Shown here: positions 49,759 to 63,040 of the stretch, in pieces
How positions within the stretch are numbered: position 1 is the stretch's first letter
Layout of the letters: each line of letters opens with the position of its first letter
Origin: Druceiella hillmani
Lineage: Eukaryota > Arthropoda > Insecta > Lepidoptera > Hepialidae
Assembly (NCBI GenBank): GCA_039881145.1
Contig: JAYKKI010000005.1
Span: 24,361,501 to 24,425,500 of the forward strand
Length of the DNA: 64,000 nucleotides
Direction: 5' to 3'
Program-made: the position numbers and the translations under genes
Notes under the pieces: model-generated
Told to the model about the DNA's origin: nothing
The model's input: the letters and a program-made list of their open reading frames with translations, nothing else
Databases searched by the model: none

Positions 49759-50530
49759 CTATGACCAATGAATAGACCTTTGCTTGTTAGAGACTGCACT
49801 TTTATCTACATTACTTAATATGTAAGCTTCTCTTTCGATCAGTTGGAAAAGCAGCACAGTGAATAAAATGTATGTATCCATAATGATATCGATCAAACTT
49901 TTTTTCAAAATCAAATAGATTTCGTTCTTGATTCCCAGTGCCAGGTAGATGTTTTGGATGTTGCATCCAACTGTTAGGCTTAGGTGGGTTGCAAATATTT
50001 TGAGCATCTAAATATGTTCTACCATATTTAAGCTATAAAAAGATAATTATCGACGCAAGACTCACTTGTGGAGCTTTTCCAGGACGGTGCAAAAACAACC
50101 TTTTTAAATGAAATCATCAAAACAGAAATATATCACAGAGTGACAAGAATGGTCAAATTATTTCGTCTATTTTTCCCTTCCACAACTGCCATCGTGTTGA
50201 ATTTAGATTGTGTTAGGGTATTTTATTTTGTCAGGGTATTTTCACTTGTATTTCGATGACTTCCTTTAAGAAAAATCTCAACAAAATTTTGAAATTGATA
50301 CCCATTTCACTTAGGCAGTTTTGTGTAAATGAAATTACAGTAGTATTAAGCTCTTGGGAATAATGCAGTAGAAGTGCATAATCACTATTATGAAATGATT
50401 TATAAATGTAATGATCGATTTTATTGAATCTCGCTCGAACTCTGAGAAATGTCAAAATAATTAAAAAAAAAATATTTTTATTATTTGAAGATGCATGGTA
50501 TTTCGGATGACTTGTATTTAGACCGTCCAT
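49759..50530 (-). other. Two consecutive minus-strand frames in Y', unrecognised
   Basis: 50231-50530 includes LRVRARFNKIDHYIYKSFHN, partly conserved in Y as RARFDKVSAFIKHFI behind TTTCACTTCTCGTAG. 49759-50007 is hydrophobic (LIDIIMDTYILFTVLLFQLI). The layout recalls insect chemoreceptor proteins but no diagnostic motif is present, and the + strand has a competing hydrophobic frame. Confidence 0.15.
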
Positions 50531-51106
50531 GTTGTTAGTTTATTTGTTATTTTATACCTGTATCTTATATAAAGAACGGGAAAATTGAACGGACAACAGA
50601 TATATGTGAATAGTATCTCTGTTGTAAAGTACATCTACCTAAAACAATTTGAATAAAAATCGCAATCTATAAAAAGAAACATGACTCTTAATTCACATCT
50701 ATTTTACATTTTGGGTTGACATAATTTATATCAAAAATGTTACGATCTGCTACATTATATGTAGTATAGTTTTATCGTGAGTATAAAATTCAATCTTTTG
50801 CAAACTGCCCTTTTTCGTATTCGTCGACTGTTTTCGCCCTCCGTATTGGATTTTCTTGTCCATTTTCTCTGCAGGACGTAGAAAGAACGTTTTTAAATTT
50901 TTAACTGTTTTTATTAGGTGCGTGATCAAAATGTGTGACCCATAATTCTGTTTTTCATTGATTTTTGTCAGATTTCTAGGTATACTTAATTAATGTAAAT
51001 TTAGCGAATTACTTAGACATATAAAATGTGCTATACAAATTTTAATGTCGTTCTCGATGACAACAATATGTGCGATAAGAATACTTTGCTTCCATAATAA
51101 TATAAA

Positions 51107-51712
51107 CCGAACTTAATCTAATACTATCAGATCTGGCTTAACCAAATATAACCCAACCTAACACATTCTAACTGAATGGAATCTAACCCACCCAAACTTA
51201 TCTTTATCTACCTAATTTAATCCAACCTGACCCAACTTATCTAAAACTAGTGCAACATACCAACCTAACTCATTCCAATGTAACTTAACCCAACATAATC
51301 TAATCTTTGGTCTGAGTTAACCTAACATAACCTAATCTAACTTAAGACAATCCATATTAATACAACATAAAGCAATCCAACTCATCCTAACTCGACCTAA
51401 CCCACTCTAACCTAACCGAACTCATACTAAACTATCTCAGCCTAACTCAGTATAACCTAACATAATCCAACTTAACCTAGACAAGCATAACCCAACCTAA
51501 TTAAGTCCAACCGAATATAACCCAATCTAACACAACATAACTTAACTAAATAAATTTAACGGAATGTAATCCACCTTAATATAACCTAACCTAATCCAAT
51601 CCAACGTAACCCGATGTAGTCTAATTCAAACTAATATAAGACAATTTATCTCATTACAATCAAATCTATCCTAACCTATCTCAACCTAACATAATTTAAA
51701 CTTACCTAACTC
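51107..51712. repeat. Degenerate AACCT (TTAGG-type) tract, Y'
   Basis: Counterpart of 18218-18850, with many independent substitutions. Confidence 0.85.
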
Positions 51713-52139
51713 ACTATGCATCCTCGAATTCAGACAGCATTTTTGTAAATCTAAAATGATATACCTATTAGCTTGAATAACGTTTGCTTCTGAAAAGTAT
51801 GCTTGACCCAAATAAATTGTTTTACATCTTAGCTTGAAATTTAAGCTGAATCTCTATAATAGTTTTAATGAGTTCCGTTTATAAGTTTTAAACTTGCGCG
51901 TTGAATCTTATTGCCAGAGTATTACTTAAATTTTAAGATTTTAAATAATCATGTCATAATCTGAAAATTCATAGAAAATATTTGGTATAAAATAGTACGT
52001 TCGATTAAATCTGTGCCTTTAATTTTATCGCAATAAAATTATAGAGCATATATTCGCAGAGATATTTCAAAAATATTTGCAAAATAACCTGTTCTCTGTC
52101 TTTTCATCGAATATTAATAAAAAAGACAAAATATTTCCA

Positions 52140-52275
52140 AATTTGAACTTCAACTCTGAGAATTATTCCAGAGAGAGTTTCATTCAAATTGGTCCAGTAG
52201 TTTTTGCGTGATTCTCCAACAAACGGAGACAGATGGAAATTACAAAAAAAATCTATTTTATATATAAGTAGCATG
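52140..52275. mobile_element. Insect short dispersed repeat, reverse orientation
   Basis: The complement reads CGTTTGTTGGAGAATCACGC, AAAAACTACTGGACCAATTT and GAATGAAACT, the same type as 8350-8660. It is absent from the Y copy. Confidence 0.4.
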
Positions 52276-53860
52276 TTTCACTTGTCAAACGTTTTCTTGC
52301 TTATTTTGCGGTAACATTTCCTTGCTTAGTTACATTAAATTGCTTTAGTTACATTAAATTATTTGTTATGTTAATTTTTTTGTATAGCGTCATTTTTTGT
52401 TTTTTTTTCTATTCATAAAATAATAATAAAAAAATCATTTAATTACAAGCCATACTTGCACAATTAGTGTTCTGTGTTTATGAAAATTAATGCACTCAGC
52501 CTCTGTACTTTAAAGGCGCTACCCATTGTCACCGCAATAATACCGTATAACATTACTTATGCGGGGAGCTGAAAAAGGAGCTTTTCGACTGAGCCGATTT
52601 AAATATTTTGTGTAACATACCACAATAACAATAAGGCTACAAGTTTTTTCTTACATCGTGAGAAATATTTGTGCCGATAATTTTTTTCCAAAATCAATAG
52701 CTTAGTAGTTCTAAGAAATAAAAATTAAATTGTTTTAAAAATTATTCGATCTGGAATTTTTCGTTCAATCTACACCTAATTCCCAATGTTCATTATTATT
52801 ATATATATTCATATTTTTGTGAGCAACTCTTTTAGCGATAAGGGCGGGACCGCATTTTTACGCATGTGTCCTATGAATGTTTTAAGAAATTCATACAAAA
52901 TAAACATAATGTGTAGTGATGTATTCGTGCTATAAAGAACTTTCATATGACACATTACACGATAATCTTGAAATAATTTTTTATTTTTTCAATCTGTCCC
53001 TCCTTAATTTAAAACTTAACCTCCATGGTTAAAACTGAACTATTTGCACTTCACTATTGTAATTTAAAATTCTGTGCTTAATTTAGATTTTTTACATCAA
53101 ATAGTTTCCGAGTAAGTAATAATATCAAGTTTTGTTAATCTGTTAACAATAAATAACTTATATCCTTTACCTAATTTCCACTTATCTGACTAGCACTAAT
53201 TTTCTAATCTAATATTAACTGAAATAATTGACTTCGTTTTGTTAAAAAGTCACCCTCTGTCTCCATAAATTTAGCTTCGAAAAAGACAGATTAAAAATGT
53301 TTTATTTTTCTTGGCGAACTCGCAATACATTACTCTTTTCGATAATCTTTTCACGTTTATTGGTTATTCTTATTACATTTACAAAATAATGCTTTTAGAA
53401 TATAAAAGAAAGTTGTAATATTTCTAACGTTAATTAAAGTCCAAACAGTTTGTACATTTAATTCTCGTAACTATGGATTATGTTTTTGGTAATAAAATAT
53501 ACAACGAGCTTAAATAAAGTGCCATACTGATCATCAATATTATAATCTGTCATCTTGTCATCAGTTATATTACTTTTAATCACGGATCTATTTTCCAGGT
53601 TGTAGAATCATAAAATTATAAAGTAGACTTAGTAATCATATTAATTGTAAATACTCATCATTTAATCAAGGAACTTATTTGCATTGCAATGATCAAATTC
53701 CACCCCATTTTGACATTCAGTAATGAACTGTGTTCTCTATCAAATTTTGATTTAACATATTTTTGTTAAAGCTAATTTTGATACTGGCTACTTTTCAAAA
53801 GTCTCTCTAAGGTATTTCGTCAGTAATCGAGCAATTATCGATTGCTTGTAATATGTTTTT

Positions 53861-54151
53861 TTAAGTAGCTGGCATTATAATCTTCGTTTTCTTTAGAAGA
53901 GTTTTTTTTTTCCATGATTTCATCATGTCTAGCATCAATATATTTTGTAGAAAAAAGCTGCAGATGTGACAGTAGCCTGAGTTTTTTAAAAATATGTCTG
54001 TAATTCCTAGCTGTATTGCGCTATTTAAGCATAGTGTAATCTCGCTTGGGACACTTTCAAACTTCCCCGTTACATTTGGAACATCACTGGCAGTGGCCAC
54101 AACTTTTTTTGAAATCCGATTTAAAACTTTAGTTTCGCATATCCTAGTCAT
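53861..54151 (-). other. Unrecognised 96-codon frame
   Basis: A frame with a plausible composition (VVATASDVPNVTGKFESVPS, then SGYCHICSFF) and an upstream continuation without clean structure. No family recognised; may be a transposon remnant. Confidence 0.2.
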
Positions 54152-54654
54152 ATAAACCAGTCCTTCCGTTCAAACCATGAAGATAAAATTTAAGTATTCC
54201 CGATTTTGGATTCACCAAATGAAAGTCTTGAAGAGGCGGTAGTGTGCTAGACGCGATAAAATCTTTAAGAGTTAAAATCGTTTCTTCTTTATTCTCTTCA
54301 TAGTAATATGATTTTCATGACTTTAGTTTTGGTCATAGCCATTCTGTTTTCTCTCTGCATAATACACTCACGAATGAGTTTGCTTTTTGTGATTGATTCT
54401 TAGTATAAGTCCATTCTCTGGCAGTAAGCGGGGGCTTATTTGAGATAACAATTTTTTGCAACATATCCTATTATTATAGTTTGCTTTTCTGTTTTAATTT
54501 TTTTCAATGAATTTTGCAAGATTTCCCAGGCTGTATGAATAATTTTGATTCTTTTGGCTGGTTGCAAAAATTTTGGACACTTTGAAAGTACTAAGGCCTA
54601 TGATATAATTTTTTTTAGACAAAATAATGACTGTGGGGCTGATTTGTTTCTTTT

Positions 54655-54745
54655 TACATAATGTTTACATACTTATTCTGTCCATAATGTTTGCATACAT
54701 ATACATAATGTTTGCATACATTACATAATGTTTGCATACATTATA
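54655..54745. repeat. Short tandem repeat of CATAATGTTTGCATA
   Basis: Four close copies at about 19-30-bp spacing. Confidence 0.8.
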
Positions 54746-55552
54746 AATTATTTGATCTCTATTTAAGTTTGTTTTTATAACTTGTAGTAACGATAATCAT
54801 AATCCTAAAAATTAATTTTACATCTTTAGTCTTTATTGAGCATCACTATCATATCAGATCATTTTAAAATAAAAAATCTCATCCAATGTAAACATCTGGC
54901 AAAATCTTTAGTGTTTGACTAAACTTACATGAGACATGTTTCATAATCCCAATACTCATATCTAAAATCTAATCCTGACTGACTGAATTGGCTGATACTA
55001 AGTATTTGAGAAAGACATTCGCCCTCACAGAGTCACAAATGCCACTGATCTCATACACAACCGTCCCAAAATAACAATATGGCGGTGGATGCATAGTGTT
55101 CTCGGTGATTTACGTACATAATAATATCAAGTAATTACTTGTTAAACTAACAGATGACTCTCAGAGACAGTGTGTGGGAAGCATGCGAAAATAAAGCTTA
55201 TTATGAACTATTGGAAATAAAATTATTACAATACGATTTTGATCAAAGCGTCTCGAGTCTCGATCCGAAAGTACCTGGACTCGAGACGATTAACTTTTAA
55301 TAAAGTCCCGGGACTTAAACACACGAGACGTCCTGGAACCCAAACCTTAGTTTAGATTTTGTGTCAATATGTAGAAATTGATATGAAATTAAATGAAATC
55401 CTTGTATCTTTAATTACAGTTAATAGTTATTTATGACGCACCAAATTAGTTGAAGGTTTAATTGTTTGAAAACCACTCGACAATACGAAATACTTCGGTA
55501 ACAAAATACAAAAAAGAACAGTTCAAGTGATCTTTCAAAAATCGAGACTGGT

Positions 55553-56255
55553 TGAAAAAAAGGGGACAAACAATTCATCGCGTAGATCAAAAGTGAGTTT
55601 AAATTTTTTTGTTCAAAATGGTTCGTTTATGTGCAAACCAATGCAGAAAAAAGACGTATTGGGACTGCATAGTGAAGCATGGCGGTGGTTCTTTATTATC
55701 TATGTTACTTCTTTATAAAAACCGCGAGTGGGTTAATAATAATTGATTGACTATGGTTAAACTGAATTGACAAAAATATTTTGAAAATATTTCATCTCTT
55801 GTTCATTAAATTAGAAATGGATTGGATGTAATGGTTGCATTATTAATAATCATTAGAATGACCATCATGAACATCGTTGTTTTCTCAAGGAAAAGCAAAT
55901 TGACAGGATTTTTTAAAAATGTTATTGTGCTACCAAAATTGCCGGATATAAATAGCCTTAAAGTTTCATGGAGGAGTTTGATGTAAAAGCTTAGGACTGC
56001 TGTCCGTCATCAAAGAATATTCCCCAGAATATACACAAAAACTGTTAGTAAGGATGCATAGAATTAAAGGAAGTTATTGAGTGTAAAAAATGGATTTTTC
56101 AATAAAATGCGAGTTTAGCGTAGTTCTTTCTTAACGTAATTATATACATACGTATCTAATTTCTTGTTTTATTTTTTTTTCTATTTCACATTTCCTTTTA
56201 ACACAGAAATAGAAGAATTAAAGGAAAAAAATATTTGTAATTTAAATTCTAATTT
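55553..56255 (+). pseudogene. Tc1/mariner-like transposase remnant in X''
   Basis: QNGSFM.C near 55616 resembles the GGSFMVWGC block, and LPDINSLKVSWRSLM near 55950 resembles PDLNPIE.LW..L. X1 and X' run straight through this place (GAGATTGGTCAGAAT / GAGATTGTTCAGAAT), so it is an insertion; X2 shares it. Confidence 0.45.
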
Positions 56256-56439
56256 ACAAGAATTATTTAAGTGATCTAAAAAATTTCTGCCAATTTTTGT
56301 ATATACTGGCCACGATTTAATTAAATTTCCATTATAAAATGACTTCAAAAGAAAATTATGCAGAAACAGGTTTAATATTAGGATAAAAAAAAATGTACGA
56401 GTTTAACCTTTTGCGTTTAAAAATTCACTTTATAAGGTA

Positions 56440-56560
56440 AAGTGAAAACCCAAATTATCCGTCGCGAGACAGCTGTGAGGCGAGGAAGTTCATTTAAATA
56501 TTTTAATCGTTTAATCTATAATATTTTCGTAAGTTTTTACACTCTTACCTGCTCTGATTG
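56440..56560 (+). pseudogene. P450-like middle exon module, X'' upstream copy
   Basis: Reads KVKTQIIRRETAVRRGSSFK then YFNRLIYNIF. The conserved tryptophan is changed to arginine. Confidence 0.35.
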
Positions 56561-57243
56561 TGGATGGTATTTTGGTTGATTTTTTTGTCTTCGTCGGAAT
56601 AAGTATTTCTAGGCTATCGTGTTTTTATTACTATCATAAAAGTTTGTTAGGTTCTTAAGCGAAATGTTGACCACATATCGCTAAAAGATTGATTCAAGAT
56701 TCTTGATTTGTACTAACAAGAAAAGAAAAAGATAGAGTATTTAGGGTTATTTATATCAGTTTCTTGAAATGAGCAAAATATTTTTTTTTCTTAAGATAGA
56801 TAATTAAATATTGGAATAATTTCTTGCTCTTCGCTGGCTTATACGATTGTTCTCCGTTCCTTTGACGGCAAATATCAAAACTGAAAAGTAACATTATACA
56901 ATTACAATTTCTTATAAAATTCCATGAAAGACAAATATTGGTATTTAGCCGATTATTTACTCATATGTAATTAAAGTTGGATTAGGATATCCAATTTTGA
57001 AAATTTTACATGGTGAATAATACGATACGAATTACACAACATTAAAATGTTGAGCATGATTATAGATGTTTCTTTACTTGAGTTGAATAAAAAGTATTTC
57101 TCATGGATTAATACACAATTTACATATATCCCCAGCAGAAAACATATCAACTACGACAAAAATGTGCTTGAGTAGTGACTAAGAAGATTCGAAACAACGT
57201 TACCCAAACAGTTAATGTCACAATATTGCTCTGGGTAAAATGA

Positions 57244-57419
57244 GGTTTACCATTCGTCTTCTTACTTTGTGTTTTACTAGCTTTTTTCCGCGACTTTGCG
57301 TAGAATCTCGGACAATATAATAAAAGTTCTTTATCACCCTTCTCTCTCTACGCTTCTGATTTGGTCTACAGAATTTTTTTACCACATCGGTTGTTTTTCT
57401 CTTGAATGATATTTTCCTA
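57244..57419 (+). pseudogene. CYP4-like P450 N-terminal exon, X''
   Basis: GLPFVFLLCVLLAFF, then a five-base deletion relative to X' brings a stop at 57301. The next phase reads RRISDNIIKVLYH, with IGCFSLE before a stop. Broken copy. An antisense frame (TTDVVKKFCRPNQK) is open in phase; between X' and X'' it accumulates more third-position changes than the + frame, which is an argument against the P450 reading. Confidence 0.4.
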
Positions 57420-57489
57420 GGCTGTTGGGCGTATCGATGTATGGCTCAGTGGAACTGAAATAATTGTATCTTCCGCTATCCTGGAATAT

Positions 57490-57544
<55 letters not shown>

Positions 57545-57639
57545 TATTTATATATACACACACACACACAAACGCGCGCGCGCGCACGCACACACACATA
57601 CAGACACACACACACACATTTACCAAGGGTTAATAATTT

Positions 57640-57900
57640 TACTACTATTTTTGTTTTACTGAAAGCTACTTAATGTTTGATACGCAAAGTATAACCACTT
57701 GGCCAGTAAGTTGTCGTTTATCTGTTGTCCATAAAAGTGAAAAAATTGTTTTCAAACAGTAAATATGTCAAATAACGGTCAATATTTTCAATTGAAACAT
57801 CAATATTTCAATTTTTTCCAACGTTTTGAGTGTCAACTAACATATTATTTACGTATATCGCTGAAATCACTGTACATAAATAATGTGCCTTTAGGTTCAC
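57640..57900 (+). pseudogene. CYP4-like P450 second and third segments, X''
   Basis: SYLMFDTQSITTWPVSCRLS, VVHKSEKIVFKQ and a stop, then RFECQLTYYLRISLKSL. They keep the phase of X1 and X' but are separated by stops. Confidence 0.4.
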
Positions 57901-59173
57901 AGTCAGTTTAATAAACAATCTAAAAACTTATATTTAAGTATGCATGTCTTCTTTTAGTCTTTATTAAAGTAAAAAAGAATCAATTATAATTATGCTCGAA
58001 ATTTGAGAGAAATTTCCAAAAATAGGGTCCAAATATAAGTACTATTTTAAATATATTTTTGAGACATTATAATAAATATTAATTCGGTACCTAATATTCC
58101 TAGTATAGCTTTATGTGATAACTATACTGATTTATTCAAGAAAATTGAAACTTCTTCATGTTTTAAATAAGCTATTTTCTATTTGATCTTTATCTATGTA
58201 AAATATAAAAAAATATAACAGTGTAAATTATTATTTATTATTTAATTCATATATTATTTCGAAAGTTTTGTGTGATGAAGGAAGTTGGAAACATTTATGT
58301 TAAAAAAACCATAAACGGGTTTTACGAACTGTTTTAATTTATTACGATTCTCTACTTCGTACACACTTAAGACTAGTATTTAATACTCGTATTTCCGTAA
58401 CCGGTAGATCAAACGAATCAGAACTAAAAAAAACTACTAAAAATTCTAAATTTCATCCACTTGTCTAGTCATAGTATGTTTTATCGATATAGTGTAATAA
58501 TATATCAAAGTGTAATTTCACAGGGATTCAATTTTCATGATCGGTCAATCTTTTTACATGCCAATTTTGATAGAATTTATTTAGAGATTGATGTTTGTAG
58601 ATATTACTGACGTGCATAGATGTAGTCTAGTGTCATCGCTCTTTGGAGAAAATGTTGGTACGTATATTTTCTCGTTTATAAATTTAACCCATAACTTTGT
58701 GTATTCTAATAATGTGTGTAATATGTTAGGATAATATATTTCTTTCCTTTGCTTTCATAGATTTGGTAACTGGTTTAAACGTATTAAATGCCCCTGGAAA
58801 TTTCTTCATTCTTTTGTATCTGCTTAGTTTACTAGTAATAACACAAAAAAAATTAAGAAAAAATGTATAGATTTTCAAATAAGTGTTATATATGTTTTCT
58901 TGCCTATGGTTATTACATTTTTGAAGACAAAAGGAATTTTCTTTTGCTTCCACCTCTCTCCAGTACTTTCACTATCCATATGTTAATTGGTTGTAATTAA
59001 GTTCAATGTTAAATAGTAAAAAGTTAAATTTTTCCTTTAAAATTGTAAACATATGAAAACGTAGCAATGGAAGTAAATTAAATGGTAATTATGAATAATT
59101 TTAAGAATAAAGGTATATAGAATTAGATTTACAGTTAAGAAAAAACATTGTCGGAAAATTGGCTTCGTAAGGA

Positions 59174-59323
59174 AAAGTGGAATGCCACATCGTCTGGCAG
59201 GATGTAGTTCCGAAGCGGAGAAGGCTATTTAAATATTTTAACCTATCAGTTTTTAATATTATCAGCAAGTTGGTTAACATCTATCTGTTACATGCTTGCG
59301 GTAGATTTTATTCTAGAATTTAA
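59174..59323 (+). pseudogene. CYP4-like P450 middle exon, X''
   Basis: KVECHIVWQDVVPKRRRLFK then YFNLSVFNIISKLVNIYLL to TAA, the same codon count as 24869-25018. Many differences from X' are conservative (A/V, L/V, K/R). Confidence 0.45.
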
Positions 59324-59360
59324 CGTTACAAGTCCAAATACTTTTAATTACCGATTTATA

Positions 59361-59661
59361 TATTGAATATATTTGGCGTTAATTTTGTAGAAATTCAATA
59401 TTCACAATTAAATGAAACTACGTGATGTAGTATTATTTCTACTTTCTTTAATTTCTTTACCACGATCTAGGTTTCGTTGTATTACAACATCTTCAGGTGG
59501 GATATTAGCAAAGATTAACTCTTAGGAACAACCAATAGTATTTATATGTTTCAAACACAATAGCGGAAGCCTGGTTTGTGCGGATTTTTTCATTGTTTAT
59601 GTTAGTGAGTTTATTACAGGGGCGCAGTGTAGGTTTTATTATGCCGATTTATAATTTGGAT
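59361..59661 (-). mobile_element. Ribozyme-motif element in X''
   Basis: Begins TATTGAATATATTTGGCGTT, the true outer terminus, then TTCACAATTAAATGAAACTA. Flanked by ACCGATTTATA (59350-59360 and 59662-59672) with one extra partial copy at 59644. X' has the uninterrupted site near 25050. The minus strand carries the hammerhead-like motif at 59461-59500, with one stem III mismatch. Confidence 0.7.
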
Positions 59662-59699
59662 ACCGATTTATAATTTGGCTAGGTTATTTATCGAGATGT

Positions 59700-62230
59700 G
59701 CTTAATGAGATTCTTGATTTGTTTAAATGAGTAAAGATAATCAATAATATTTTTGTGAAAAAGGTGGCTCTCTTTTTGAATGGCTCAATTTTTGGAAAAT
59801 AAAGGTATAAATAAAGGTTTACATAGTTGTTCTTCACTATTTGATTTTTTTTCTTAATTGATTGCAAAAGTTAAAACATAATGTAATACTTTGTTATTTT
59901 TTTAATGATAAAATTATAAGGTCTACGAATAACTTGGAAAATTTTTATTTTTTATTACGTTGCCACTTTCTCTTTGTGATAGCACTAATCCTCACTGAAA
60001 TTAATTTAAAATGATATTTATATTATATTGTGAGAGTTTTACATCCCCGCCAGTATATAATAAACCCTAGAAATTATGATGTAGGACACACTCTATTATT
60101 ATGATTTTCAACTTTCAATCGACTTCAATTAAGAAAGAGTTCCAAAAAGACTGTATTTTTTATTTATATATTTACATTTTGATATTTATGCATATTTCCT
60201 ATTTACATTTTGGTATAATTTAAATAACTATTTATTCAGAAGGATATAGCCAACTAGTAATATCACATAAATTTGGTAAATATCTGATGATAGACTCCAC
60301 AGGTAAACAATTGGAACTTCTCAGCGGGCGATAATACATCATCCATAATGGAAAATATTTATATCCTTACACAAGTTTTGTCGACAAAACGATCAAAATG
60401 CCAGCGGAATCAAGGTCTGGTATATCGTCAATGTGCGATAGCAGTCACTTGGGATTAAAGCAATTTTTTTTAAAAGATTATCTTAATTTCGTATATCAAA
60501 GATAATACTATAGGCTTCAACTTCAAAATAAAAGTCCGTAAAAATATACCTGCTGAAAGCGAAACTGGCCGATTAAAATTGTAACCAAAATTCCTCTATT
60601 TTCTTGCTTTCTTCACTCATCACCCATGGAAGTATCTGGTGGATTATATTTTCTTGCATATTTTTTGATTCACCTTGGTTAGAGAAATATAACGCAACTT
60701 AATTTAGGCTACGAGATAAATTGAATCATTTTGGAAAGAAAAAAAAATTGTTTCTCAATATTTTATCCTAAATGTTGGCACGCCAGAAAATTTCCTTTTT
60801 GGCAATACTTAAAAGTTAATCACTTTCGCAGCAGGCGGTACTAGAAATAAAAACTCTTATCGAACCTTATAATAAAATTTGCTGCTTTCAAGGCTGTACA
60901 ATCAGTAACTCATATCAATATTTTGACTAAAAATCTTAATTTTTTTAATATTAAAAATTTGGGTTAACAATGTGTTTGGTATCCTTCTTAAAAGAAGTGA
61001 TAATAAAAAGTAGGTGAAAAATGTGAGGTTTCATGCCTGTTGTATAACAATTGCAACATTTTTTTCACTATTGGAATTGTTTATTGGTTTATGGCTTTTT
61101 ATAGCTATATTCAGTTTAGTATCAGATATCATTTTAGTTTATTAATTATAAAAATACGTGCGTTAATATCTGTATATTTCATTTAAAGTTCTTACTGTTT
61201 ATAAGAATGCAAGTGACGCACAGTGAGCAAGAAATTATTTTACTTACTCAAAATCGGTTAACTTGTATTCAAATAATTGTATCATATGTTATTGGATTAA
61301 AAATAATATGAAGTAAAATTAAATAAAAAATTAAACGAAAACTATTTAAAAACTTAATTCTTTTTCTTTTGTTTGCTTTCACTGCCAATAGTAAAATTTA
61401 TGTTTAAAAATAAAAAATGAACCGTTTATCGATATCGTAGTTGTAATGCTCTTCAAACGGGACTTTTAAATGGTTTTTCATTTTAAAGAACCTTTTCAAT
61501 ACACCTCATCCTCAATACGACTTAAGATTTTGTTTGATAAGAACAAAAGTAACGTGAATCAAATGATTTTTTGAAAATCATTATCGTGAATGAAAATATA
61601 TTTTTCTATTTTTTGAAATATCATTCCTACATTTAACGAAATGATTTGGTCGAAACCTCAATTGTCTTAGATTGGTATGCTGACAAAGGAAACAAATTAT
61701 TCATCTTTTAAGATCCATTCTCGGTGAATCAGTTAGAGAGATTTTGCAATTTGGAAATTATTAGCAATGTCTTAATAAATAACTAGTCATTATCTGTGGC
61801 GACAGCACTTCTTTAGTGCAGAAAATATTTCGTAAATGTTTATAATGTTGAAGGTGCCAAACTTGTTAATTATTTATTTGCACAAGCACCAAGCATATAA
61901 ATAAATATATTTTCCATCATATTTTCAAACGTCTGGAATATCGTAATCCAGTTTAGTAAGTTAAAAAAGTTGTTCTCTCGAAAATATATACATACATGTA
62001 ATTGTAATATTGTTTACCATATTAAAGTTTAATGTTTCCATTTTTCAAAATTCAGGACAAAATAGGTGAATGATTCTTCAGTCCTAAATTTCGCAACGTT
62101 TGGGTTGTTTCTTGGGTATGCAAAATAATAGATTCCCCAGAAACCTTCGGACTAAATAGGAACCACGGGATCATAACAATTATTACTTTCCCCAAAAATG
62201 ATAATTTTTATGATCCCACGGTTTTGCGTG
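59700..62230. other. No gene seen (X'' middle)
   Basis: AT-rich. 61.5-62.0 kb aligns with X1 3.6-4.1 kb. The exon-like 62076-62109 segment is the counterpart of 4862-4895. Confidence 0.5.
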
Positions 62231-62239
62231 TCTTATTTT

Positions 62240-63040
62240 TCATTTTCATTGTAAAATTATGAAATTGTTTCTGGAAGCGGAAATTCTTCTTCGATTTGCG
62301 ATACCTTTATGTCATAATTTATTGGTTAAATGACATAAATGTCATAATGACTACAAATATTAAACTAAGAATTTACTTACTATTTTATAAAATTAAAAAT
62401 TTTCAATTTTAATTTTCTTCTTGAAGTGGTAGTTTTTCTTCAGTTTACGATGACTTTATGTTATCATTTACTATTTAAATTACATAAAGGCCGCAATGAC
62501 TATAGATGTTTTACTTTGAATTTACTCACAATATTGTGCATTTTAAAATATTTAATTTTAAAATTGATTCTTGAAGCGGGAATTCTCCTTCGCTTTGCAA
62601 TATCTTTATGTCAACATTTACTATTTAAATTACATAAGTGCCGTAGTGACAATCGATGTTTTACTTTGAATTTACTTACAATATTGTGCATTTTAAAATA
62701 TTTAATTTTAAAATTGATTCTTTAAGCGGGAATTCTTCTTCAGTTTGCAATATCTTTATGTCATCATTTACTGTTCAAATTACATTACTATATTTAGTAC
62801 TACTTTTTATTAGGAATTTACTTTAGATATTGTGAAATGAAGCATTTATAATTTTAAAATTTATTCTTGAAACGGGAATTCTTCTTTGGTGTTCGACATT
62901 TTAATGTTATCATTTGCGGTCTGAATTACGTAAATGCCATAATGAGTGTAGATACCATATTAAGAATTTATTTGTAATATATTGTACTTTACTAAAAATT
63001 TGCTTACAATATTGTGTACTTATAAAAATTTCATAATGGA
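62240..63040. repeat. Tandem array of ~140-160-bp units, X''
   Basis: Five to six units. Cores CGGGAATTCTTCTTC...TTTAT, starting near 62274, 62422, 62573, 62723 and 62873, are 33 bp each. This is the longest of the three arrays. Confidence 0.85.

Larger units (their letters stand above)
45383..53290. repeat. Segmental repeat Y, copy Y'
   Basis: Collinear with Y in two blocks, with about 1 kb of poorly matching sequence near 47.5-48.45 kb where Y has 4.7 kb. The stretch around 46855-47030 is visibly more conserved than its flanks. It lacks the ribozyme-motif element found in Y at 15.6 kb and so supplies its empty site near 48820. Confidence 0.75.

Noticed and set aside
49759..50530. Gustatory or odorant receptor gene in Y'
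   Set aside because: Only general hydrophobicity and an RARF-like stretch support it; no diagnostic C-terminal motif was found and the Y copy is broken.
57379..57673. Frames of 69-79 codons across the TA/CA tract
   Set aside because: The translations are mostly microsatellite-encoded IY, HT and VC repeats.
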